Below are positions 33,193 through 43,009 of a stretch of DNA of 49,799 bases, in pieces. Position 1 is the first letter of the stretch. Every line of letters begins with the position of its first letter. The notes below the pieces were generated by a model. The model was not told the origin of the DNA. It searched no databases and saw only the letters and a list, made by a program, of their open reading frames with translations. The translations under genes were made by a program, and so were the position numbers. The DNA comes from Sporothrix humicola (lineage: Eukaryota; Ascomycota; Sordariomycetes; Ophiostomatales; Ophiostomataceae): positions 1 through 49,799 of the forward strand of contig WNYE01000149.1 in assembly GCA_021396245.1 (NCBI GenBank). The letters run 5' to 3'.

Positions 33193-34344
33193 GAATAGAA
33201 CATGCGGACAAGGTGACTGCAAGGAGATGTGAGAGAGATGTTGCAGAGGAGCAAAGTAGGATGTGTTGATTGGGCTGTAGGAGCGGTTTGTTGGTCTATT
33301 TTTGGAGGGGAGGTGCTCAAAAATTCAAGCCTGGTGTATTTTGTGATTTTATATAACTACAGCAAGAAAGATGGAGACAGTGTGTTTCAACTTTTTATTC
33401 AATTTTCTCTGGCTCGACTTCCCCTTTCTTTTCTTTCGTTCTCTTTCTTTTTCATGTTAGAAAAAGTTAGTCCTTTTGTGCCAGTGCTAATACACCTCTA
33501 TCCTTGGGATCCGACCCTCAACCAGCGTCACTGGCGGCAAGTACGATGTACACTAACAACGGGAGAGCGGGAAGGCCCGTGCTAAAATATGTGTGGAAGT
33601 ACTCCGCAGGAAGGTGCGACCGGCAAGGCCGTGATACATATTTCAATATTTTCAAACCAGTGTACGACGATTCTATACATCTGTCCTATTTTGTCTCTGC
33701 GCCTGTGAATAAGATGTTGACAACACAATGCTATGGCGGAGATAGGCGACAGAAAACAGGAAAAGGCGGGAGACAAAAGTGAAAGTTCTGATATGTGACT
33801 GTCTGCCTGTTTCACATTGTTCATAGAACAGTTTTTTTTTCTTTTCTTTTTTATTTGATTTACTTTGGTGGTTTGTTTACTATGAAATGAAAAAATCGGT
33901 GTACAGAGTTCTTTGTTTTGAGACGTCGCCCCCGCGACTTAAACAGCCTCCGCTTTGTCCACCGCCACGGACCGTTCAAAGGACTTTGAACAGCTCCTAT
34001 TGCTAGCCTGAACAACTTCTCACTTATACGCCATTTTGTTCACAATCATGTTCTCAAAGTGACACCGCTGAAATGGCGGTTTATATAGACTGCAGTCTCC
34101 GCCTTTTGTGTTTATTTTTTGTTTTGTCTGTCTTATTTCCCCCCCTATCATTTCCCCCTTTCAAGTCCCGTCCTCCTGAGCCCGATATATTGATAACGCA
34201 CAAACGCTCTTTATTTTTGCGGTTGATTCTCTCTGAGAGTATTTATATTCTTTAAGAGAATTCAACAAGACGGCATCCGACAACACCACATTTCAATCAT
34301 TTAGAGTGCCGGTCATTCTTTCTTAAATACTCAACATTATCATC
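33193..34344. other. intergenic, coronin 3' end to hypothetical gene
   Basis: No gene seen. T-rich tracts, and the promoter of the downstream gene. Only short, unsupported open frames. Confidence 0.5.
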
Positions 34345-36591
34345 ATGGGTCGGTCTTATGTCTTCACTCGTGAAGAGCCGATGGCCACCGACGGTGATCA
34401 TTATAACAACAATTACGAAGACGACTGTCTCTGGTACGAAGACAAGGTCGAGGTGTACCAAGGAGACCGACTGGAAATCGGCGACAAAGGCCCCGGTGCC
34501 AAGCGAGTGTTTCCATATGCTGCCGCCAACAATGCCGCAACTGCTGCGACTCTGGTTCCGACGGCTGCAAAAGCCGCCAAACACCACGAGGCGCTCGACC
34601 TGCAGGTTTCTCTCTGGCCGACTTTTCAGCGACTGGACCTGCCCAAGCCTCCACCGCCTCCAAAGAAGAAGGAATGGACTGGCCCGCCAGATCGTCGCGA
34701 CAAGAGCAGAGACGAGGAGGAGTACAACAAGGCTCTGGAGGAGCAGGACCGAAAGGAAGAGCGCTTGAACAAGAGGCTGGACCAAGTGAGGCAAAAGCTA
34801 CGCTGGCAGAGCGGATGGGAGGAGGTGGTGCAAGACAAGAAGCGCCGGCCTCCTGTGGCAAATCCGAGCAATGTCGGCAAACAGAAGACCAAGACTGCAA
34901 CCGAAAAGCCGCAGCCATTTTCTTTCTCTTTTGCATCATCTTCATCGCCATCTTCGCCCTCTTCTGATTCAGATCTCGAACTGCCGCCGGCGCCTGGTCC
35001 TCTGCCGCCATGTTTGCAGTGCGCTGTCGCAGGGGTTTGTTGCTCGCTGACGACGACACCCTATGCTCGAGGATTTATCAACGACAGAATATCGGCACGC
35101 CAGCCGCGGGAAAGTCGTGTGGATATCACTGCACGCGCTTCGTGGGATGATGCTTGCACCGGTCTTGTGAAAAAGATTGAGAAATCTTCCACAGACGAGG
35201 GATCCTACACTGCCAATCTGGTCCAGCGTCGGCGAAAACTCGAGCAGTCTCTGTTGAAGAAAGCCATCACCCGAGGCGACACGGACTCGCCTTTTCTGCC
35301 TCACCCCCCGGCACAGTGTGTCCAGTGTGAGAGAAGAGGCGATAGTGCATGCCTCCAGCAGTCGAGAGACATCACCAACACGGCGGCAATAACAATAAAC
35401 AAAGAAAAGGTCGTTGCTTGGTTTGCCAGCAGTGGACCACCGCCATTGTCGCTTCTTCCCCAGCACAATGTGCCTCTTCAGGACCAGATAGACAACGGCA
35501 CTGGCTATGTCCATAACCATGTCCACGCTGAGAAACGTGCAGATCGCCGGCAACGGAGACAGACAGAAGCTTGGCCACTCCTCGAGGCCATCTTCTGTCG
35601 AGACCCAACGGCCTTGAGTGCTGCTCAAATTTCTGTCAAAGCCCACAGCATTCTTGAAAAGGCTGGAAAGAAACCCTCTCATGGTTCGAGCATGGGGAGT
35701 CGATTTCCACAAAAGCAGAGGGGCCAAGGGGGAAGTGAAGACACGCCCAGCTATATGAAGATCCACAAAAAGCCAGTTCCCAAGACAGAACCACCTGTCC
35801 GCATCCGTCCTGCCACGGCGGTCGAAGTCTCTCGCCTGCTTCCCCGGACAAGCTGGATAAATGTCTATGCAGGTCGAGGCGTGGCCGTTGTCCGCTCTCA
35901 TAGCCTTTATTTCGAGAAAATCGATGGAACTCTCAAGCGGAAGGCTTCGTCCAGTCTCCACGACTATCGTGCTTCGCCTCCAGCTCTTCCGTCCTGGAAT
36001 CGGGCTGAAAAGCGAGTGACTTTCGCAGAGGACGTTGAGATGAAAGACGCAGACCCTGCCCCAAGTAAGTCTCTGTCTCCCAAAGATCGCGATTTCAACT
36101 GGCAGGAACACTTCCTAAACTTGAACGAGGAGAGGGCGGCAATTTTGCTTAAGGTCCAGCAGAGGATGGAAAAGAGAAAGGCCAAAATTCACTTTAAGCC
36201 CCTACCCTCAATTCCTTCATCCCCATCGTCTTCTCCGAGTCCTTCAGCTCCTTTGGCTCATCCGAAACCTCATCGTGAAAAGCCAGTTTCTGTCGATGCG
36301 GCCCATATGGAGAGGCCTGAAACAAAAGAAGAACGCGATGCAAGGATTGCCAGACTAGCACTCGCTCTCAGCGACCGACTCCGGAACGAAGAGCAACGGA
36401 TCCTGGGAAATTCGGGTCGATCCGAACGGAATATGCCCACCCCAGTCGGGTCGATAAGAAGACGTCCGGGTTCAGCTCGCTCGCTGGACGAAGAATTGGC
36501 CATTGAAAGACTCATCCAGCGGTTGTCTCGCAGCTTCGATCTAAAGACGTCCAGGAAGATGGCTCTGGCGGCTCTCCCTTTGAAGAAGTGA
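34345..36591 (+). CDS. hypothetical protein with paired Cys motifs and PP1-docking-like site
   Basis: Unrecognised single-exon gene of 748 aa starting MGRSYVFTREEP (ATCATCATGGG context). It is hydrophilic and mostly low-complexity, with no signal peptide or membrane helix. A charged, probably coiled region lies near 115-155. Two similar Cys motifs are at PPCLQCAVAGVCC (C223, C226, C232, C233) and AQCVQCERRGDSAC (C325, C328, C336), possible zinc knuckles or a shared split domain. EKRVTFAED at about 554-562 contains RVTF, a fit to the protein phosphatase 1 docking motif. A basic, helical C-terminus (ERLIQRLSRSFDLKTSRKMAL) follows. No function is claimed. Uninterrupted reading over 2.2 kb supports a real gene. 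It converges on the parvulin gene with 76 bp between stops. Confidence 0.8.
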   Translation: MGRSYVFTREEPMATDGDHYNNNYEDDCLWYEDKVEVYQGDRLEIGDKGPGAKRVFPYAAANNAATAATLVPTAAKAAKHHEALDLQVSLWPTFQRLDLPKPPPPPKKKEWTGPPDRRDKSRDEEEYNKALEEQDRKEERLNKRLDQVRQKLRWQSGWEEVVQDKKRRPPVANPSNVGKQKTKTATEKPQPFSFSFASSSSPSSPSSDSDLELPPAPGPLPPCLQCAVAGVCCSLTTTPYARGFINDRISARQPRESRVDITARASWDDACTGLVKKIEKSSTDEGSYTANLVQRRRKLEQSLLKKAITRGDTDSPFLPHPPAQCVQCERRGDSACLQQSRDITNTAAITINKEKVVAWFASSGPPPLSLLPQHNVPLQDQIDNGTGYVHNHVHAEKRADRRQRRQTEAWPLLEAIFCRDPTALSAAQISVKAHSILEKAGKKPSHGSSMGSRFPQKQRGQGGSEDTPSYMKIHKKPVPKTEPPVRIRPATAVEVSRLLPRTSWINVYAGRGVAVVRSHSLYFEKIDGTLKRKASSSLHDYRASPPALPSWNRAEKRVTFAEDVEMKDADPAPSKSLSPKDRDFNWQEHFLNLNEERAAILLKVQQRMEKRKAKIHFKPLPSIPSSPSSSPSPSAPLAHPKPHREKPVSVDAAHMERPETKEERDARIARLALALSDRLRNEEQRILGNSGRSERNMPTPVGSIRRRPGSARSLDEELAIERLIQRLSRSFDLKTSRKMALAALPLKK

Positions 36592-36667
36592 AGTGTCTCG
36601 AAGAAAGACATAAATATCTTGAAGAACAATATCAATAAAGTACCTTGTAAAATATGACGCCCACCGG

Positions 36668-37111
36668 TCACTTCCGCCCCTCAACCATGATAATGTGATA
36701 CCCAAACGACGTCTTCGCCTCGCCCACCACGGGCGACGCCGTCGTACTCGCCGGCAGCTCAAAAGCCACCGCCTCAAAGGCCGCGTCTAGACTGCCGCGC
36801 ACTTTCCAGCCCAGCGCGCCGCCTTGCCGTGCCTTGTCCTCCGAAAACGTCCGCGCAACATCGTCAAACTTCGCGCCCTCGTTCTTGATCTTGGCCAGCG
36901 CCTCTTCCTTCTTGGCGTGCTTTTCGCACTGGCAGGAAAGTTAGCACATAAATTGTCGATAAATAAAATCTCCTATCCCATCTTCAATCCCATCTTCACT
37001 CACCAGAATATGGCGGACGTTGATCTGCTGGGCGCCCTTGACACCCTTGTCGCCGCCCTTGTCGCCCTTCTTGGCGTCTCCCTTTTTGGCGTCGGCCTTT
37101 CCCTTGGCCAT
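36668..37111 (-). CDS. pin4: parvulin-type peptidyl-prolyl isomerase, Par14/PIN4
   Basis: Two exons, 37111-37004 and 36928-36668, with a 75-nt intron (GTGAGT, GCTAAC, CCAG), give 122 aa. The basic Lys/Gly/Asp-rich tail (residues 1-28, KKGDAKKGDKGGDKG) is typical of Par14. The rotamase domain follows (INVRHILCEKHAKKEEAL, ARQGGALGWK, TSFGYHIIMVEGRK). It lacks the WW domain of Pin1/Ess1, so it is the PIN4 branch, a prolyl isomerase associated with pre-ribosomes and chromatin and with no phospho-Ser/Thr preference. Length agrees with the family (about 130 aa in human). Confidence 0.93.
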
Positions 37112-38137
37112 GACTGCTGTGGTTCGGGTGAATGAGTGGGAATGGGGAATGACTAGAGTGTTTTGATGTTCGTCAAAGTTGGTGACGCAGGAGTGTATTC
37201 GACGGCAAGAGCGAGGTGGAGTTTGGAGATCTTAAGCAGTACGACGTACTTAAAGTGTATGAGGAAAGTGCCCCGCTTTTCTCATGAGCTTCTTTTGCTC
37301 ACATCATGCTGCAACAGACTGCTCATGATTTGGCATACTCTGTCATTACAACATTGTCCTCAAAACAGACATGGGTTTCTTCTGAATTAATCTCTATTTT
37401 TTTATGCAGTTTCTATGTTAAAATAGATCATGATACGTAATGTCTCCATGAGTTCTTTTTCACAGTCCTCTGTTTAGCAACATTTTGTGACATTCCGAAT
37501 ACAGTCTACTTCAACAAGGAACATCATTATACAAGGCCATCTTGAAACAATTTGGATTTAAATAAACCAAATAAAAATTAACTTTAACAAATAATGAAAC
37601 CAAACAAATTAAAGCTTTCTAGAATCAAATGTCTTGTGAGAGTTCAAGTACCTGCCGTTTTCACATTTTCACCGCCTTCCTCCTTCCATGTGTGGTCTGC
37701 GCTAACAGGCATTTTGGGGCGGCAGAATCGCGCCTTCTCCACTGAAAATATGGGCAGGCAAGAGCAACTGTGATTTTTTGCGACCTCATTGCTCTTTCCT
37801 CATCGTTCGCTCTTGCACAATATCGTCGCTTGCCAATTGTTTACCTGGGCCCCTTTTCCCTATCTCCCTTCTACGTTCTCCTTTTCCCTTTGTTCTCTTC
37901 CTACTCACCAACCTCGCCCTCTCATCCCACGAAAGCAGGCCTTTCGACCTCGACTTCTCCCACCTCGATCAGTCTCCAGTACTCCAAGACTGTCGAGACA
38001 AAGACTCGCACTCGCCAGGACCTCGTCGTCCTTTTTGGTGGAGAGTTGCTTGGGTGCTATTTTTTCTTTTTCTTTTCTCTCTCTTTCTCGTCTTTTGCCC
38101 CTCGGAAAACAATTTGAGCCATACTCCAACCTTTACA
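37112..38137. other. divergent promoter region, pin4 / pus7
   Basis: About 1 kb without a supported gene. The PUS7 frame is open back to 37778, but that stretch is hydrophobic, C/T-rich and unlike the family N-terminus. A near-palindrome AGTACGACGTACT lies near 37239. Confidence 0.5.
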
Positions 38138-40759
38138 ATGGCCAACAACACAGTCATTGCCCCGGCTGGCAACCATATCCCCACCATACGGTCCAGCTCG
38201 GAGAAAAGACTCGGCATCCTGCACTACACCTCGGGCATCGACTTTGGCTGGCACGGTGATATTCGGAGACGATACACCGATTTTATCGTTCACGAAGTCC
38301 GCAAAGACGGCACTGTTGTCTACCTCTCAGACGGCGACGTTGTCGACGAATATAAAAAGGCCGAGGCCCGGCCAGGGCCAAAGGAAGAGGCCAAGGCTGC
38401 CCCGGCTCCGACAAAAGAAGAGCCTGCTGCACCAGTTGTCCCGGTCGTTGTCGAAGAGCCCAAGGCCCCCGAGGTGCCACCGATTGACGTCGACGGGCTT
38501 GTGGCCCTCGTCGGCCCCGATGTCGCCAAGCAGATGCAGGAAGCCTATGCTGCCATTGTCACCCGTGGTCCAGCCCCCGAAAAGCTCACGATTGCCGTCG
38601 TCAGTGACCGGTCCAAGCGTGGTCACTTCCACCAAGAAATCCGCCGCATCTTCTCTGGCAGCTTTGAAACCCGTGCCGACGGAGACTCTGGCGCTATTGT
38701 GGCCATGCCGAGTGCCAGCAGCAACCGTGCTCGCCCTGGCGGACGAGGTGGTGCCAACGGCAGAGGCAACAATAACAACAACGGTAACGGAGAAAACAGA
38801 CGCGAAAGTCGTGCCAGTAAAAAGGCCAACAAGGTCATCGAGGGCAGCGGCAAGTACCTGCATTTCACCATGTACAAGGAGAACAAGGACACTATCGAGG
38901 CCATCAACTTCCTTGCACGCATGCTGAAGCTCAAGCCGGCCAGCTTTGGTTTTGCTGGAACCAAGGACCGCCGTGCTGCCACCACCCAGCGCGTCAGTGT
39001 CTTCCACCCCAATAATCAAGGCATCGCCTGGATCAACGCCCGCAGCGCTTACGTGAAAGTCGGCGACTTCAGCTATAACAAAACCCCCATCCAACTCGGC
39101 CAGCATGGCGGCAACGACTTTGTTATTGTCGTCAAGGGTGTCGAGCTCTCCCGTGGCGCAAATTGCTCGCTGAGCCACCGTCTGCGTATGACGGAGACGT
39201 GTGTCCAGTCGGCTTTGGATCATATCCAGCAGCACGGTTTCATCAACTACTTTGGCCTCCAGCGGTTCGGAACGCATGCCATTGGCACTCAGGAGGTTGG
39301 CCAGAAGATTCTTTCTGAGGATTTCGAGGGAGCTTGTGAAGCCATCCTGCACATTGACCCTGCTCTGGCCGGTGCCCTCGACGACACTGATGTGGAGGCC
39401 CGCTTCCAGCGCGACGAAATAAACCGTGCCCGCGGCATTCTCAAATTCAAGGCAACGGGCGACGTCAACGCGGCGCTGAATATTCTACCAAGACGCTTTA
39501 CTGCAGAGAGCTCCATCATTCAACATCTGGGGCGCGCCAACGGCTCCCGCCGTGACTTTTGCGGAGCCCTGTGCCGCATCACTCGTGGCCTGCGCAATCT
39601 GTACATCCACGCCTACCAATCACTTGTCTGGAACTGGGTCACAAGCCAGCGCTGGTCCCGCTATGGTGACAAAGTCATCAAGGGCGACCTTGTGCTTGTC
39701 GAGTCGGAGGCCAACTCGAGCCCTCTGAATGCCGAGGGTGGCCATGAGCAGCCCGAAGACGAGGAGCAGCTTTACCAGGAAGCGCGTGCACTGAGTGCCG
39801 AGGAGGCTGCTAGTGGCCAGTACACCATCTTTGACATTGTCTTACCCGTGCCTGGGTTTGATATGCTCTACCCGGACAACGACATTGGCGAATTCTACAC
39901 CGAGTTTATGGGCCGTCCCGAGAACGGTGGCCTGGACCCTTACAGCATGCGCCGCCCTCAGAAGGAGTTCAGCCTCAGCGGACACTATCGCAAGATCATG
40001 GCCCGTTTCACGGCCGTGCCGCAGTTCTTTGTTCGCCCTTATGCCAGCGACTCGGAGCAGATGCACCCGACTGATCTTGATGACATCAAGGCAATCCAGG
40101 CGGAGAAGCGGGTTGCCAAGGCCGAGGCCAAGAAGGCTGCTCAAGAGAGCCAGGAGGCCCAGGTGACAGAGGGAGTTGCCAGTGATGGTAACAACAGCCG
40201 CCGTCGCCGGCCCTCGACAGACCAGCCGCAGGGCTCCAGCGACGAGCGCGTTAACGACGCCTGGGTTGAGAAGGCAGTGGGCGGCGGCAGCAGCAAGCGT
40301 GTCAAGATAGACACAGACAACAGCGAAGCAAGTGTCCCTACTGTTGGCGATATGACGCAGGCGGCCGACCAGGGAAACAACTCCCATGGCTCGCCCATGG
40401 CCATCGATTCAACGGCCGACAAGCCTGCCACCACTTCCACGCCGGCTCCTGCTGCGCTCCCGACCGAAGTCAAGTACTTCAAGAACTTGTTCAAGCCTGC
40501 ACCCGAGACCAAGCTGGCCAGCAATTGCAAAGGTGCAGACCCAACATTTACCAACGCTGTCAACCGCACAGCCGCATGGCGCGAGAACCTGCCCACAGAC
40601 TATACCGAGAGTGACGATATGGAGATTGCCGTAGCACTCAACTTCCGTCTGTCGTCGAGCAACTATGCAACCATGTGTCTCCGCGAGATGATGACGGGCT
40701 CAATAACGCCGTCCATGCAGGCAGCCTCAGCTAGCCGCCAGGGCTCGCCTTCGGCTTGA
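38138..40759 (+). CDS. pus7: tRNA/mRNA pseudouridine synthase Pus7 (TruD family)
   Basis: Single exon, 873 aa from the ATG at 38138 (TTTACAATGGCC). The start was chosen because GILHYTSGIDFGWHGDIRRRYTDF, the family N-terminus, follows closely. The catalytic block GFAGTKDRRA places Asp277 as the nucleophile, and NYFGLQRFGTHAIG near 369-382 is the TruD signature. IHAYQSLVWN and the C-terminal ALNFRLSSSNYATMCLREMM are also conserved. It isomerises U to pseudouridine in tRNA (position 13 and 35 targets), U2 snRNA and mRNA in yeast. It is longer than yeast Pus7 (676 aa) because of a Pro/Ala/Glu-rich insert near 75-115, an Asn/Gly/Arg-rich insert near 195-230, and a Gln/Ser-rich insert near 650-760. 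Confidence 0.95.
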   Translation: MANNTVIAPAGNHIPTIRSSSEKRLGILHYTSGIDFGWHGDIRRRYTDFIVHEVRKDGTVVYLSDGDVVDEYKKAEARPGPKEEAKAAPAPTKEEPAAPVVPVVVEEPKAPEVPPIDVDGLVALVGPDVAKQMQEAYAAIVTRGPAPEKLTIAVVSDRSKRGHFHQEIRRIFSGSFETRADGDSGAIVAMPSASSNRARPGGRGGANGRGNNNNNGNGENRRESRASKKANKVIEGSGKYLHFTMYKENKDTIEAINFLARMLKLKPASFGFAGTKDRRAATTQRVSVFHPNNQGIAWINARSAYVKVGDFSYNKTPIQLGQHGGNDFVIVVKGVELSRGANCSLSHRLRMTETCVQSALDHIQQHGFINYFGLQRFGTHAIGTQEVGQKILSEDFEGACEAILHIDPALAGALDDTDVEARFQRDEINRARGILKFKATGDVNAALNILPRRFTAESSIIQHLGRANGSRRDFCGALCRITRGLRNLYIHAYQSLVWNWVTSQRWSRYGDKVIKGDLVLVESEANSSPLNAEGGHEQPEDEEQLYQEARALSAEEAASGQYTIFDIVLPVPGFDMLYPDNDIGEFYTEFMGRPENGGLDPYSMRRPQKEFSLSGHYRKIMARFTAVPQFFVRPYASDSEQMHPTDLDDIKAIQAEKRVAKAEAKKAAQESQEAQVTEGVASDGNNSRRRRPSTDQPQGSSDERVNDAWVEKAVGGGSSKRVKIDTDNSEASVPTVGDMTQAADQGNNSHGSPMAIDSTADKPATTSTPAPAALPTEVKYFKNLFKPAPETKLASNCKGADPTFTNAVNRTAAWRENLPTDYTESDDMEIAVALNFRLSSSNYATMCLREMMTGSITPSMQAASASRQGSPSA

Positions 40760-41345
40760 ATAATAAGCAGGTCAAGCACTTTTATAAGTGCTAGCTATAT
40801 GTACACTTTTATATGTTCCGGGGTCTCTTGGGAGGGACGGGATGTCAACATGCTGTCACGATGTGTCATTATTTACGACCATAACCCAGGATTTAGGTGC
40901 TGTACCAAGGATATAACTGGAATTTGAATTTGCGTTTGCATAATCTGAAAACGCTAGGCATATTAGGGCCAATAGGAGGGAAAGGCATCCTGCATAGGAA
41001 TTTGGGACGCCGGGATGGGCTTTTGAAAGGATCATTGCATCAGTTTGGCTTTTGTCTATTTGAAAGACTTATACCCTTTGACTTGAACGACTTTGAATCT
41101 GATAGATAACAATACATGTCAAATATTAACTACAGCTAAAATTTCATGTATGTATGTGTGTGAATTGATGCTTGCAAAATTCGTGGATATAAATATGGGT
41201 GTAATGTAAAGGTGAAGGGTATATTGGGTATCTTGGGTATGGGGAGTGTAAACAAAATAAAACGATACGAAAAGAAAGCTGTCGCTATGCAGTAAAAAAT
41301 CCAGAAAGATGTCATAACATGTCAAACATATCAAGCACGTAAATA
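40760..41345. other. intergenic between convergent pus7 and hydrolase genes
   Basis: 3' UTRs of both neighbours. AT-richer than the genes; no gene seen. Confidence 0.5.
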
Positions 41346-43009
41346 TCATATTCCATTCTCCTCCCAAGTGTGATAGATAGCATCCCTCATCGCCATATGG
41401 CCGTTGGAGCGCTGTAAAATTAGTATGGAGAAAGATACTGTAAAAAGAGAGGAAGACTTACTGGGTGAAATGTCTTGCCGTAGTAGGTCGGCACATACCA
41501 CATGGAATTTTGTGGTGACACCAGACGACCATCGCCATATACAGCAGCAGTGTCATCGTCAGTCTCAAACGTGCCAACGGTGGGCAGCAGACCAGGGTTG
41601 GCTGCTTGAGCCTGAACCATGTCGCACAAGGCTCTCTCGCCCCAGTCGCCACGAACATCGGCGGGTCCACGACAGCGAAGAGGGTCGATGAGGTGAGAGT
41701 CCGGATCAACGGTCGGTGCAAAGAGGGCGTTTTTCTTGTCTTTTCCTCCCTTGCCCTTGTCCTTGTCCTTCTTGCCTTTATCACCGTCACCTGGGCCATC
41801 GATCGGCCCATCGATATCGTTGTCCGTGCCGCCCACAAGGAAGAACCAGGTGGCGTCGCGAGTGTAGTCGGGCTCGACAACGCCCGGCTCGCAGAAGCGG
41901 TGGCCCTCAAAGTCGGCATCGTAGTCGACAAACAAAACGTGCGGCGTGTTCCCGTAGCGTGCGTTGACACTGTCGACAATCGCCTTGAGTTTGCGGTTCG
42001 TGCCGGCCACGAGACCGTTCATACGCCGGCGCAGGCCCTTTGTGAGGTAGGTTGTATCGGTGGCGTTGTCGGGAACGCCCGTTGCATTGCCGTAATGCCA
42101 CCATATGCTCATCGAGGCGCTGTCGCAGAGATCCGTCTCGGCATTGAAAAAGCGGGCGTAGCCAGTGACAGCGATGCGAAACTGCGGACGCTTCTCCCAA
42201 CGGACGCGCTCGAGCAGCTGCAAAAGAATAACAGTGAGTCGGGAAGAAAAGGATGCAGGGTCGGTGGAGTGGTCGTCTTCTGCTAACAACAGCTCGGATG
42301 CACGCAGAGCTGCCTCACAGGTGCCCGAATAGTAGCCGTAGAAGCGGAAGACACAGGCGTTGATGACATCAAAGAAGCCAAGGTCGTTGCCGCCAATAGA
42401 TAGCGTTATGTAGTCGAGGGCAGTGGTGGCAGGGTCGGTGAGAAGAGCGTTGATCTGGCCAGTGTTTGAATAGGGCCTTAGGTCAGAGGAAGGCGAAGAA
42501 GAAGAAGATGCTGAAGCCGGTGAACCCAGGACATCGGCCGTCGTAGCACCAGTGCACGATAGCCACTGAAAGGCAGTAATATCAATGTCACCGCCCTTGC
42601 CGCTTTTCCTCTTTTTGCCCTTTCTGTCCTTCTTATCTTTGCTGCCCCGAGCTGCAACATCATCGATGCCAAGATCAACGTGAAGAAGTGCTGGATATGC
42701 CCCAAAACCCAAGCGACAGCTCTCCTCCTTGCTGCCGTCGAGGTGCGTGCCAATACCCGCGCTGTACGAGTCGCCGAGAGAGGCAAATCCCTTGCTGGTC
42801 CATCGAAGTCCTGTATCGCCGCGTTGGGGTTCGTCGTCCTTGTTGTTGCCCAACGTCTTCTGCCCCGTACCGCCGCCGCCAAACCAGGATGACAGACGCC
42901 GCGGTATGTGCCAGGCGTCGGCCACGGCTTCTGGGAGCACGGCCGCCTGAACCGGCACTGCCCCAAAAGCCAAGAAAGCGGCCGAAATCGTGGTGAGAAG
43001 AGGGCGCAT
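41346..43009 (-). CDS. secreted SGNH/GDSL-type esterase-lipase
   Basis: Exons 43009-41462 and 41411-41346 (50-nt intron, GTAAGT donor, TTACAG acceptor, phase 0) give 537 aa. A signal peptide is predicted at about 1-22 (LLTTISAAFLAFGAVPVQA), with a dibasic PRR at 36-38 that could be a propeptide site. SGNH blocks: ASLGDSYSAG with Ser81, SIGGNDLGF with Asn208, and the C-terminal FHPRSNGH with catalytic His515, completed only through the last exon. The fold suggests hydrolysis of ester bonds in lipids or plant or wall polymers outside the cell. Two Lys-rich inserts (about 123-139 and 411-426) are unusual for a secreted hydrolase. It converges on pus7. Confidence 0.9.

Noticed and set aside
40870..40900. 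ACGACCATAACCC resembling the start of fungal 5S rRNA
   Set aside because: The following sequence does not match the 5S core or the internal control region, so the resemblance is by chance.
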